From: 630D-37 sp037447295
GTDB lineage: Bacteria; Chloroflexota; Anaerolineae; Anaerolineales; Villigracilaceae
NCBI GenBank assembly: GCA_037447295.1
Contig: JBBIGZ010000040.1
Span: 1 to 25,181 of the forward strand
DNA length: 25,181 nucleotides
Reading direction: 5' to 3'
Position numbers and translations under genes: made by a program. The notes under the pieces were generated by a model. That model was not told the origin of the DNA and ran no database searches. It saw only the letters and a program-made list of their open reading frames with translations. Numbering within the stretch: position 1 is the first letter of the stretch; each line of letters starts with the position of its first letter. Positions 7,888 through 16,350 of this stretch are shown here, piece after piece.

Positions 7888-8630
7888 CAGAACACTCCGA
7901 AGAATTTTAAGACGGGCAGGATAAGAAGCGCTAGGATCAGCATCCAGCGCAGGGCATCCTGAGCACTCAGGCTGGCCTGATTGGATGGGCCGGCGCCGAG
8001 GTAGGCCGCAGCAGCGAAAATCTCTTCGCCGAGGAGCGGATGAGGCGCAAGGGCAAAGAGGCCGGCCTGAGCGGTTAGATCATCCGATGCGGCGACGAAA
8101 AAGGCTTGGTTACGCTCGGCGGCTTCTCCCAGGAGGAGGGATTCGACGCCGAAATGGCCTAGAAAGATGTGGGTGGAGATGCGCTTTTCTTGAAGTAAAG
8201 GTAGCGTGGACGCAGCGTAGGCGAACGGGGAAAGGCCGCCCAAGCGGGCGACGAAGGGATGATAGAGCTCTTCGGCCAGGGCGGCACGATAGGCAGTACG
8301 GGTGGTATCCTGGCCCAAAATGACGAGGCCTCCTTCACCGGCAGTGATCAGGGGCGGACGATCGCCGACGGCGGTCTGTGCGGCGAGGTGATGCCACATG
8401 CCTAAGCTTGCCAACCCGGAAGCGGCTTGGAGGGTGAGCAGATTGCCGCGGCCGAGGGAGAGGTGGACTTGTTTCCCATCCTCTATCGAGAGATCCACAG
8501 CCCGGCGCAATGCCCGAAATGCAGGGATGAGACGGAAGCGAGGGGGAGATTTGCGCTGGACGAGGCTAAGGATCGGCAGGAGGAGTGCCACGAAGAGGAT
8601 AATGAAAAGGGAAAGCAATGCCAGGGTCAC
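7887..8630 (-). CDS. Membrane-anchored protein (possibly the DUF6754 type)
   Basis: 247 residues. There is an N-terminal hydrophobic helix (3-24), a long soluble part (about 30-225) and a C-terminal helix (228-245). The soluble part has a conserved-looking start (AFRALRRAVDLSIEDGKQVHLSLGRG), then alternating helices and Gly-rich turns such as GEGGLVILGQDTTR and FLGHFGVESLLLGEAAER. From memory this resembles Chloroflexota proteins labelled DUF6754; I could not verify this. Topology is either both ends inside with an external domain, or the reverse. It follows the 74-aa gene by four bases and overlaps the next gene by one base. Function unknown. Confidence 0.78.
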   Translation of the reverse strand: MTLALLSLFIILFVALLLPILSLVQRKSPPRFRLIPAFRALRRAVDLSIEDGKQVHLSLGRGNLLTLQAASGLASLGMWHHLAAQTAVGDRPPLITAGEGGLVILGQDTTRTAYRAALAEELYHPFVARLGGLSPFAYAASTLPLLQEKRISTHIFLGHFGVESLLLGEAAERNQAFFVAASDDLTAQAGLFALAPHPLLGEEIFAAAAYLGAGPSNQASLSAQDALRWMLILALLILPVLKFFGVF

Positions 8631-8634
8631 GGAA

Positions 8635-8859
8635 TCACTCCGAAGTTAGGAGGGAGGTGAACTCTTCCAGCACTTGAGGGTCTTCCAAAAGGGCCTGGAG
8701 AGGAGAAAGTGGCAAAAAGGGAGAGAAAAAGTGGATGCTTTGAGCGAAGAGTGGATGCAAGGGGCGCGTGGCTTCAAGCAGGAAGAGGGTGAAAGGCCCC
8801 AGACCCCGCTGACGCAGGAAATCAGCCCATTGTGGAAGGAGAGAGGCTTCCATATTCAT
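8635..8859 (-). CDS. Small 74-residue protein, first gene of the minus-strand operon
   Basis: 74 residues, unrecognised, probably real. It has the operon's codon style, lies only four bases before the next gene, and starts about 26 bases downstream of a plausible minus-strand -10 element. The sequence is rich in Leu, Phe and Pro, with a C-terminal amphipathic helix (LQALLEDPQVLEEF). There is no clear signal peptide or full TM helix. The start could be the ATG at 8859 or the one two codons later (8853); neither has a strong ribosome site, and translation might be leader-poor. It could be a small soluble accessory factor of the membrane assembly. Confidence 0.6.
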   Translation of the reverse strand: MNMEASLLPQWADFLRQRGLGPFTLFLLEATRPLHPLFAQSIHFFSPFLPLSPLQALLEDPQVLEEFTSLLTSE

Positions 8860-8884
8860 GAGACACTATGCGTTAGTGATAAGA

Positions 8885-8893
8885 AGTATAGCA
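8885..8893 (-). promoter_or_regulatory. Extended -10 promoter for the minus-strand operon
   Basis: On the minus strand TGC is followed directly by TATACT (8890-8885), an extended -10 element about 26 bases before the first ATG of the nine-gene operon. No good -35 hexamer lies 16-18 bases upstream, as is common for extended -10 promoters. The position fits a short leader. Confidence 0.5.
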
Positions 8894-9364
8894 CATTTTC
8901 AAACAAGCGGTCATAACATACTCATCTTGAAATGCTGAAAGAGGTGCAAAATGCATTCCCCAACGTTTACCAGGCGTTAACCGTCTGTCTTTCTGGTGTT
9001 AAGAGGCCGGAGGTATTTTCAGGTCAGATATCCTAAAAACGATTTCACTGCAAAGACCTGCACCTTACCAACAGAAAAGCCGGCATCTGTGCCGCTTTAA
9101 GGCCCGAACGTCTGTGCCAGAGCAGAAGCGAAGGGAAAAATGCTCCTTTCTCCGTTCCCTTATCGGCGATTTTCGCCCGCTTTCGACCCTTCCGCTGCTT
9201 CCCCAGATTGGCTTGCAGGTAACGGTGAATTCCTCGCACGTTGATTTCGGCGGCTGAAGTGCCGGCTTGATCATCCTAAGCAGCACACAAATTTCGAGTA
9301 GCTTAGCAACCAAATATCGCTTTTGCCGAAAATGGTGAAGCGCTTAATTTCACGTGTTATCACC
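8894..9364. other. Divergent intergenic region between the MutL operon and phnD
   Basis: About 470 bases without a supported gene. Small minus-strand frames (9045-9239 and 9065-9313) are rich in Arg/Lys, have no ribosome site and match no family I know. A segment near 9042-9059 (GATTTCACTGCAAAGACC) has a near copy at 19518-19535 in the other large intergenic region, with two mismatches. Both are preceded by AGAGGCCG at differing distance, so a dispersed repeat or insertion-sequence relic is possible. Confidence 0.5.
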
Positions 9365-9393
9365 TTGCCAAAACAGCAAAACAGTTGTATATT
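9365..9393 (+). promoter_or_regulatory. Sigma-70 type promoter of phnD
   Basis: TTGCCA (9365-9370) and TATATT (9388-9393) are separated by exactly 17 bases. The predicted start of transcription, about 9400, leaves a leader of roughly 37 bases before the phnD ATG at 9437. Confidence 0.65.
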
Positions 9394-9398
9394 CATCA

Positions 9399-9410
9399 GG
9401 GGAATTCCCC
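9399..9410. promoter_or_regulatory. 12-bp perfect palindrome at the phnD transcription start
   Basis: GGGGAATTCCCC is a perfect 12-base palindrome beginning about six bases after the -10 box, so it overlaps the predicted +1. It could be an operator for a dimeric repressor or a 5' RNA hairpin that stabilises the phnD message. The regulator is unknown. Confidence 0.4.
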
Positions 9411-9436
9411 CGAAACCTATTGAGAGGAGAAGATCT

Positions 9437-10462
9437 ATGACCAAACGTTTCTCTCTGTTGTTTGCCTTTGTGGCAATGCTGGCGTTGATCTTGGCGGCCT
9501 GCGGCCCCGCGGCGACGCCTACACCGGTGACTGAGCCGACCAAAGCACCGGAACCGACCAAGGCACCCGAGCCAACTAAAGCGCCTTCGGCTCTTGGTAC
9601 CCCTGAGAATCCGATCATCATGGGTCTGGCGCCTTCGGCAACCACTCAGGAATTGCAGACCGGTGGTGAGGCGATTGCCGCCAAGCTGAGCGAGATGACC
9701 GGCTATACCATCAAGGTCACCGTGCCAACTTCCTACGGTGCGTTGGTGGAGGCTATGGGCGCCGGTAATGCGCATATTGGCTGGCTGCCGCCGTTCGCCT
9801 ATGTCGTTGCCCATGCCAAAGGGTACGCTGATGTAGGGTTGGTCGTGATCCGCTTCGGGTCTGATCATTACGGCGCTCAGTTCATCGCCAATGCAGCCCG
9901 TGGCTTCACTGCCTATTACGATCCGGCGACCGGCAAGAACACGGCCGATGCCAAGACTGCCCTGGCCCAGTTCGAGGGCAAGAAGCCGTGCTGGACTGAC
10001 CCGCTCTCTTCCTCCGGTTACGTCATTCCGTTGGGTGTACTGAAGAACAACGGCATTAACGTGAAGGCCGGCGCCTGGGTGCAGGGGCATTCCACGGTAG
10101 TGAAGTCGCTCTATCTGAGCCCGAATGGTGAGATCTGTGATTTCGGCGCTACCTACATTGACGCTCGCTCCGGCGTGGCCAAGGACTTCCCGGATGTGAA
10201 CGAGAAGGTGGTGATCATTTGGGCCACCGATCCGATCATCCCGAACGATAATGTCTCCTTTGCGGCCAGCGTCCCGCAGGAAGTGCGCGAGAAGATCACT
10301 CAGGCTTTGCTTGATCTTGCTCAGACCGAGGAGGGCAAGACCCTGCTTAAGAACGGTGGCTACGATATCGAGGGGCTGAGAGTGGTGGACGATACGTTCT
10401 ATGATGAATTCCGCGTTTACCTCGAGGCCTCCGGCGTAGATGTCACCAGCCTGGTGAAGTAA
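9437..10462 (+). CDS. phnD: PhnD-type phosphonate/phosphite-binding lipoprotein
   Basis: Solute-binding component of a phosphate/phosphite/phosphonate ABC importer, tethered outside the membrane. Starting at the ATG after a GAGAGGAG ribosome site gives 341 residues and a clean lipoprotein signal: basic start (TKR), hydrophobic core, lipobox LAAC with C22. The longer frame from 9323 would bury this signal and is rejected. A Pro/Thr linker with three EPTKAP units (33-50) is followed by the PhnD fold: EAMGAGNAHIGWLPPFAY, a binding-site region DPLSSSGYVIPLG, then GHSTVVKSLY and DPIIPNDNVSFA. These are typical of the family. It has its own promoter and terminator and stands before phnC. No C-P lyase or phosphite dehydrogenase gene is nearby, so the ligand (phosphonate, phosphite or other) is uncertain. 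Confidence 0.93.
   Translation: MTKRFSLLFAFVAMLALILAACGPAATPTPVTEPTKAPEPTKAPEPTKAPSALGTPENPIIMGLAPSATTQELQTGGEAIAAKLSEMTGYTIKVTVPTSYGALVEAMGAGNAHIGWLPPFAYVVAHAKGYADVGLVVIRFGSDHYGAQFIANAARGFTAYYDPATGKNTADAKTALAQFEGKKPCWTDPLSSSGYVIPLGVLKNNGINVKAGAWVQGHSTVVKSLYLSPNGEICDFGATYIDARSGVAKDFPDVNEKVVIIWATDPIIPNDNVSFAASVPQEVREKITQALLDLAQTEEGKTLLKNGGYDIEGLRVVDDTFYDEFRVYLEASGVDVTSLVK
9533..9586 (+). repeat. Three 18-bp linker repeats in phnD
   Basis: Three in-frame units each encode EPTKAP in the linker between the lipid-anchored cysteine and the binding domain. Synonymous differences exist between copies, so the amino acid pattern rather than the DNA is kept. It likely acts as a spacer. Confidence 0.85.
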
Positions 10463-10480
10463 TTGAGAGTGATTTTCCGG

Positions 10481-10514
10481 GAGAGGGAGAACCCTGTTTC
10501 TCCCTCTCTTTTTT
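10481..10514 (+). terminator. Rho-independent terminator after phnD
   Basis: A perfect 10-base stem (GAGAGGGAGA at 10481-10490 and TCTCCCTCTC at 10499-10508) with an eight-base loop is followed by six T. It lies 18 bases past the phnD stop and should end or attenuate transcription before phnC, giving more PhnD than transporter. Confidence 0.9.
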
Positions 10515-10652
10515 CGTTTGGTAAAGGAATTTCATCGCCGGGACGGTGGTTTTCCTTTTCGCCTGCTATCCCGTTGGTAAGCTGTGCATGAAATGCTCTC
10601 ACCACTTCACAAAGAGAGACAATTCCTTTTGTGGGGTTGTGTGAGCATGGCA

Positions 10653-10661
10653 TGTTAAAAT
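10653..10661 (+). promoter_or_regulatory. Extended -10 promoter of phnCEE
   Basis: TGT followed by TAAAAT at 10656-10661, 18 bases before the phnC ATG, with no convincing -35 element. The core GCATGTTA-AAT matches the element before the isocitrate dehydrogenase gene (14012-14023) almost base for base. The short leader leaves room only for the GAGGAG ribosome site. Confidence 0.45.
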
Positions 10662-10679
10662 CTGGTACGAGGAGTTTTC

Positions 10680-11441
10680 ATGTTACGCGTAGAACACTTG
10701 ACCAAGATCTATCCAAACGGCACGGTCGCGCTCAGAGATGTCAGCTTTGAGGTGGCGGATGGTGAATTCTTGGTGGTGATCGGGCTTTCGGGTTCGGGAA
10801 AATCCACCCTTTTGCGATGTATCAATCGCCTGATCGAGCCGACCGAGGGCAAAATCTACTGGAACGAAAAGGACATCACGGCGGCTTCACCAGCCGAATT
10901 GCGTGAGATCCGCCGCCACATCGGGATGATTTTCCAACATTTCAACCTGGTGAAGCGTTCCAAAGTCATCACCAACGTATTGGCTGGGCGGTTGGGATAT
11001 GTCAACCCGTGGTTGAGCCTATTGGGAATTTGGCCGGCAGAAGAACGCAAACGGGCGCTGGCCGCCCTGGAGCGGGTGGGGATCGCCGACAAGGCCTACG
11101 AGCGCGCCGATGCCCTTTCCGGCGGTCAACAGCAACGGGTCGGGATTGCGCGTGCTCTGATGCAGGAACCGCGCCTGATCCTGGCGGATGAACCGGTCGC
11201 CAGCTTGGACCCGGTGCTGGCACATTCGATCCTGCAGTATCTTGAGCAATTGAACAAGGAAGGGGTGACGATCATTTGCTCCCTGCACTTCCTTGACCTG
11301 GTGCATCGCTATGCGACGCGGGTGATCGCGCTAAAAGAAGGTGTGAAGGTGTTTGAGGGCAAACCGGAGGAGATCGATCGCCAACGTTTCAAGGAAATCT
11401 ACGGAGAAGAAGCGCAGGAAGTGCGAGCTGCTTCGTTGTGA
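10680..11441 (+). CDS. phnC: PhnC-type phosphonate ABC transporter ATPase
   Basis: 253 residues, the usual PhnC length. It is the cytoplasmic ATPase that powers import of phosphonate, phosphite or a related oxyanion. Motifs in order: Walker A GLSGSGKST (35-43), Q-loop FQHFNLV (86-91), signature LSGGQQQR (146-153), Walker B LILADEP (167-172) and the H-loop at H203 (CSLHFLDL). The segment KRSKVITNVLAGRLGY after the Q-loop is typical of the PhnC subfamily. The stop is six bases before the first permease gene, which is in the same operon. A terminator and a separate promoter separate it from phnD. Confidence 0.95.
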   Translation: MLRVEHLTKIYPNGTVALRDVSFEVADGEFLVVIGLSGSGKSTLLRCINRLIEPTEGKIYWNEKDITAASPAELREIRRHIGMIFQHFNLVKRSKVITNVLAGRLGYVNPWLSLLGIWPAEERKRALAALERVGIADKAYERADALSGGQQQRVGIARALMQEPRLILADEPVASLDPVLAHSILQYLEQLNKEGVTIICSLHFLDLVHRYATRVIALKEGVKVFEGKPEEIDRQRFKEIYGEEAQEVRAASL

Positions 11442-11447
11442 GGACAT

Positions 11448-12812
11448 ATGGCGGCATGGAAATGGTGGCTCTCGATCTTTCTTCCCGGTGGCGGTCAGTT
11501 CCTCCTCGGTCGGCGCTACCGCGGTAGCGTGATCTTTCTCTCTCTGCTCCTGCTTTTCGGCATTGTCTTCTGGTATGGGCAAGCCGGTTGGCTGATTTCC
11601 CCGGCGCTGATCTGGTTATGGAATGTTTGGGATGCGTTTCACCTGAATCGGGGGGCACAAGGCACCTCTCTTGGCCTGCCATTGCTGGCGGGATTAGCAG
11701 TGCTATACGGCATCGGTTGGCAGGTGACGCAGATCGATCTCAGCGCTGCTGATATGAATCGAGCGCTGGAGATCGTGCGCCCGATGCTACGCCCGGACTT
11801 CATCCAGTCGCGACGCGAGCTTAACCAGATGTGGGTAGAGATACTTGTCCCGTGCAAGGAAAATCCTCCGAAAGCCTTTAATCAGATAGATGGGAAGACG
11901 GCTACAGCCATCCCCGATTGTGCCCGCGTCGGTGAAGTGGTGATCGTTTCGGCGCAGGGACTTTGGCCGGAAACCGATACCCAGATCTGGTGGCAAACTC
12001 CGATCGGCGATCCGAAGATGCTGGGGACGAATGAGGCCGAGATGCTCGTCCTGCGCACGGATGCAAACGGTGCGCTGACGGCCACCGTTCGAGTTCCCTC
12101 TACCGCTTTGGTTGCTGCACCCGATCCCACGCTGGCACTGCCGCATCGGGTATATTTCGATCAGTATCGGCAGATCGGCGGCTGGGAGCTCTCGTTCAAC
12201 GGGCGCGAGGTGCTCAAAGGCGCCGGTGTGACCATTGCTATGGCACTGATGGCGACGGTGCTGGCGATGATCTTCGCCATTCCGATCTGCTTTTTGGCGG
12301 CGCGCAATCTAATGGGAGGTCACCCGATCACGTTTGCCATTTACGTCATCGTGCGCACGTTTTTGAACGTCTTGCGCTCGATTGAATCGCTGATCCTGGC
12401 GATCATTTTTGTCGTCATTGTCGGCTTAGGTCCGTTTGCCGGAGTGCTGGCGCTGGCCTTGCACTCGATTGCCGCTCTGGCCAAGCTCTATTCGGAAGTG
12501 ATCGAGGGTATCGATCCCGGCCCGATCGAGGCGATCCGTGCCACGGGGGCGAATTGGGCACAGGTGGTGCGCTATGCAGTCATCCCGCAGATCGTGCCAC
12601 CGTTCACTGCCTTTACGATATACCGTTGGGATATTAACGTGCGCTCTTCGACCATTATTGGCTTGGTCGGTGGAGGCGGGATCGGCTATCTACTGGTGGA
12701 ATTGATCCGCATCAACGATATGCGCGGCGTGAGCGCGGTTTTCGTCACTATTGCCGTGATCGTCATCGCTTTGGATATTCTGAGCGCGCGCATTCGCGAG
12801 AGGTTGGTGTGA
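11448..12812 (+). CDS. phnE: PhnE-type permease with N-terminal extension and external insert
   Basis: 454 residues, well above the usual 260-300 for PhnE. The C-terminal 200 residues are a standard binding-protein-dependent permease, with the EAA loop EAIRATGANWAQVVRYAVIP (361-380) and the Gly-rich VGGGGIGY (407-414). N-terminal residues 1-68 have a PGGGQFLLGRRYRG motif between hydrophobic helices, resembling TM2-type small membrane domains. Then comes a helix (76-94) and a soluble stretch of about 150 residues (95-250) with two cysteines (C136, C158) and beta-rich sequence (EVVIVSAQGLWP, TATVRVPS). By topology this would lie outside the membrane. The second permease has a related insert. 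It starts six bases after phnC and ends one base before the next permease. Confidence 0.9.
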   Translation: MAAWKWWLSIFLPGGGQFLLGRRYRGSVIFLSLLLLFGIVFWYGQAGWLISPALIWLWNVWDAFHLNRGAQGTSLGLPLLAGLAVLYGIGWQVTQIDLSAADMNRALEIVRPMLRPDFIQSRRELNQMWVEILVPCKENPPKAFNQIDGKTATAIPDCARVGEVVIVSAQGLWPETDTQIWWQTPIGDPKMLGTNEAEMLVLRTDANGALTATVRVPSTALVAAPDPTLALPHRVYFDQYRQIGGWELSFNGREVLKGAGVTIAMALMATVLAMIFAIPICFLAARNLMGGHPITFAIYVIVRTFLNVLRSIESLILAIIFVVIVGLGPFAGVLALALHSIAALAKLYSEVIEGIDPGPIEAIRATGANWAQVVRYAVIPQIVPPFTAFTIYRWDINVRSSTIIGLVGGGGIGYLLVELIRINDMRGVSAVFVTIAVIVIALDILSARIRERLV

Positions 12813-12813
12813 A

Positions 12814-13956
12814 ATGCACGAACCACTGTCTCTTGGCCGTATCACCCGCAATGTTTTGCTGATCCTCGTACTTTCTCTGGCCCTTGGCGTTTCCTGGCGC
12901 GTGACGGAAATTGACCTCGGTCGCCTGATCCGTGATCTACCGAAAGGTGGTCCGTTGGTCCGTGCTTTCTTGACCCCGGATCTCTTCACCCGCGAGGTGG
13001 AGACTTCGATCATCGGCATTGATTTTCCCGTTCCCTGCGATTCAGCACCGGCGGCACTTCCTCCCACGACAGGGCCCAGGCTTTTGCCTTCGGTATCGTG
13101 TGCTGCGCCGGGTGAGACGTTTACTCTAGAGGGGAAGGAACTCCCTCCACAAAGCGAGATCCTCGTCCGCTGGCAATTGCCGGATGGTCGCACGCTGAAT
13201 GCGCTGCGCGTTCGGACCGATGCGCGTGGGGAATTCAGTGCTCAGGTGCAGGCGCGTCCCATTTTGATTACCCAGAACGGCAGGCCGGCCCAGATCCAGA
13301 CGGAGATCCGCCGGCCGGTGGGCATGCTGAAGCCCAGCCAAGCGCTAAAGGATGTGGTGCGCGAGATTTTTGTCACCATCTTCATGGCCTTGCTTTCTAC
13401 CACCCTTGCTACGATCATCGCTGCGCCGCTGAGTTTCTTGGCAGCTTCCAACATTACCCGTCGGGGCTGTTTCGGCAGCGCGATCTATTATCTGAGTCGT
13501 TCGTTCTTCAACATCATCCGTTCGTATGATCCGTTGGTAATGGCGACGGTGTTCGCTTTCTGGCTGGGGTATGGCCCCTTTGCCGGTGTGCTGGCGCTCA
13601 CGGTGGTGACGATTGCCTCGCTGGGCAAGCTCTTTTCCGAAGCGGTGGAAAGCATCGAAGCAGGGCCGATCGAGGCCCTTCAGGCGGCCGGTGCCAATCG
13701 GCTGCAGACCGTTCGCTATGCCGTCATCCCCCAGATCGTGCCCGATTTCATTTCGTTTATCATCTATCACTGGGATATCAACGTGCGCATTTCGACGATC
13801 ATCGGTTATGTTGGTGGGGGTGGAATTGGGTTTTACCTGAGCCAGCGCATTAACGGTTTTGAATATAACCAGGCCGGCACGGCGCTGTGGGCGATCGTCA
13901 TTGTGGTCTGGGCGATGGATTTCCTGAGTGCAGAGGTGCGTAAGCGGGTGACCTGA
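12814..13956 (+). CDS. phnE: Second PhnE-type permease with external insert
   Basis: 380 residues, paralogous to the gene before it. One N-terminal helix (about 11-26) is followed by an external-type stretch (30-175) with two cysteines (C75, C96; 21 apart, 22 in the partner) and beta-rich sequence (ETFTLEGKELPP, ILVRWQLPDG, LRVRTDARGEFSAQV). The permease core follows, with EAA loop EALQAAGANRLQTVRYAVIP (287-306) and GYVGGGGIGF (331-340). The two permeases probably form a heterodimer with a PhnC dimer. The gene lacks the TM2-like N-terminal domain of its partner. The ATG is one base after the preceding stop, so translation is coupled. Weak ribosome site (GAGAGG) inside the previous gene. Confidence 0.92.
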   Translation: MHEPLSLGRITRNVLLILVLSLALGVSWRVTEIDLGRLIRDLPKGGPLVRAFLTPDLFTREVETSIIGIDFPVPCDSAPAALPPTTGPRLLPSVSCAAPGETFTLEGKELPPQSEILVRWQLPDGRTLNALRVRTDARGEFSAQVQARPILITQNGRPAQIQTEIRRPVGMLKPSQALKDVVREIFVTIFMALLSTTLATIIAAPLSFLAASNITRRGCFGSAIYYLSRSFFNIIRSYDPLVMATVFAFWLGYGPFAGVLALTVVTIASLGKLFSEAVESIEAGPIEALQAAGANRLQTVRYAVIPQIVPDFISFIIYHWDINVRISTIIGYVGGGGIGFYLSQRINGFEYNQAGTALWAIVIVVWAMDFLSAEVRKRVT

Positions 13957-14014
13957 AATATGCCTTGCAATGGCCTCTTTTATGACGAACATCACTACCC
14001 TACACAGATGCGCA

Positions 14015-14023
14015 TGTTATAAT
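14015..14023 (+). promoter_or_regulatory. Extended -10 promoter of the icd gene
   Basis: TGT followed by the perfect hexamer TATAAT (14018-14023), 36 bases before the ATG. No -35 box matches at 16-18 bases upstream. It shares the GCATGTTA-AAT core with the phnC promoter. Confidence 0.65.
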
Positions 14024-14059
14024 CTTTACAGCCCAACTTTCATTGTGTGAGGAGAGAAC

Positions 14060-15469
<1,410 letters not shown>

Positions 15470-15470
15470 G

Positions 15471-15497
15471 GGAGGTAGGGATTTCTACCTCCTTTTT
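15471..15497 (+). terminator. Terminator between icd and sdhC
   Basis: An eight-base stem GGAGGTAG (15471-15478) and CTACCTCC (15485-15492) with a six-base loop and five T, just after the icd stop. No promoter is visible in the 26 bases left before sdhC, so the sdh genes may depend on read-through, which would lower their level relative to icd. Confidence 0.85.
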
Positions 15498-15523
15498 GTA
15501 CATTGCATTCCAAAGGAGGTCTC

Positions 15524-15943
15524 ATGTCTTCTTTGAAAACATCTTTTTCCGGGTATGTGCGCTATAAGGGGCGAGCCGGACATTGGGCTTTTCTGCTCCA
15601 TCGCATCACCGGCCTGGGGACGTTGCTCTTCCTAACCATTCACATTGTGGATACGGCATTTGTCTATTTTGCCCCACAGCTCTACGAACATGCCATTGCT
15701 CTCTACCGTAATCCCATCTTCATGCTCGGGGAGATCTTTCTCGTCTTTTCGCTGACCTACCACGGTGTGAATGGCCTGCGCATCACCATCTTCGACCTGT
15801 GGAAACCCGAATGGTGGGATATTCACGACGAGCGCAAGTCGGTGATGATTACCCTGATCGTCTCGATCATCCTTTGGCTGCCGGCGGCGGCGATCATGGG
15901 CTATAACCTGCTCAAACACGGTTTTGGTTTCTTTGGTGGTTAA
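15524..15943 (+). CDS. sdhC: Succinate dehydrogenase cytochrome b subunit
   Basis: 139 residues with three transmembrane helices (about 23-45, 63-88, 107-128); anchors SdhAB and takes part in quinone reduction and haem b binding. Seen: the HRITG signature (H26, R27) before helix 1, as in the family's S-x-x-x-H-R-x-S/T-G element, and the second-helix YHGVNGLR (H80), a likely haem-iron ligand. The ATG at 15524 follows a perfect GGAGGT ribosome site; the upstream TTG at 15503 is rejected because that site would lie within the gene. First of four sdh genes, 15 bases before sdhD. Confidence 0.92.
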   Translation: MSSLKTSFSGYVRYKGRAGHWAFLLHRITGLGTLLFLTIHIVDTAFVYFAPQLYEHAIALYRNPIFMLGEIFLVFSLTYHGVNGLRITIFDLWKPEWWDIHDERKSVMITLIVSIILWLPAAAIMGYNLLKHGFGFFGG

Positions 15944-15958
15944 CCTTCGGAGGAAACG

Positions 15959-16339
15959 ATGAGCGCACAGCGAACGGTTAAGATCAAGCCCAACTACGAG
16001 GTCATCGCTTGGAAATGGATGCGTTATACGGCCATCGTTTTGATTCCGTTGGCCTGGTTTCACATGATCCTCCAGGATGTGCTCGTAGGGGTACACAGGA
16101 TTGACCTGAATTATGTCCAGATGCGTTGGGCATTCTGGGGATGGCGCGTCTACGATTTCTTCCTGCTAGCCTTTGCCTTTGCCCATGGAGTAAACGGGCT
16201 GCGCCAAGTATTGCTAGATTACGTGCATAGCGATCGTGGACGGGCGATTCTCTCCTGGGGGTTGCTCTTCTTTTGGATCATTATCTCATTGATCGGTGCC
16301 ATTGCCATTATCGGCGGGGTGCGCATCCCTTCAGCATAG
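15959..16339 (+). CDS. sdhD: Succinate dehydrogenase membrane anchor subunit
   Basis: 126 residues, three hydrophobic helices (about 22-44, 64-86, 98-120). It pairs with SdhC to hold the haem and quinone site. The second helix carries AHGVNGLR (H76), almost the same motif as in SdhC, which indicates that the two anchors share ancestry and that each supplies a haem-side histidine. Good GGAGG ribosome site; 11 bases before sdhA. Sequence identity to well-studied SdhD is limited, as is normal for these anchors, so the call rests on motif, size and position. Confidence 0.88.
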   Translation: MSAQRTVKIKPNYEVIAWKWMRYTAIVLIPLAWFHMILQDVLVGVHRIDLNYVQMRWAFWGWRVYDFFLLAFAFAHGVNGLRQVLLDYVHSDRGRAILSWGLLFFWIIISLIGAIAIIGGVRIPSA

Positions 16340-16350
16340 GGAGGTAGGAT

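Noticed and set aside
9045..9313. Two overlapping minus-strand frames rich in Arg and Lys
   Set aside because: No ribosome site, no family, overlapping each other in different frames; likely noncoding.
9323..9436. N-terminal extension of phnD (38 more codons)
   Set aside because: It spans the promoter and would put the lipoprotein signal inside the protein; the ATG at 9437 has a ribosome site.
15503..15523. TTG start for sdhC
   Set aside because: The GGAGGT ribosome site lies inside this extension and fits the ATG at 15524.
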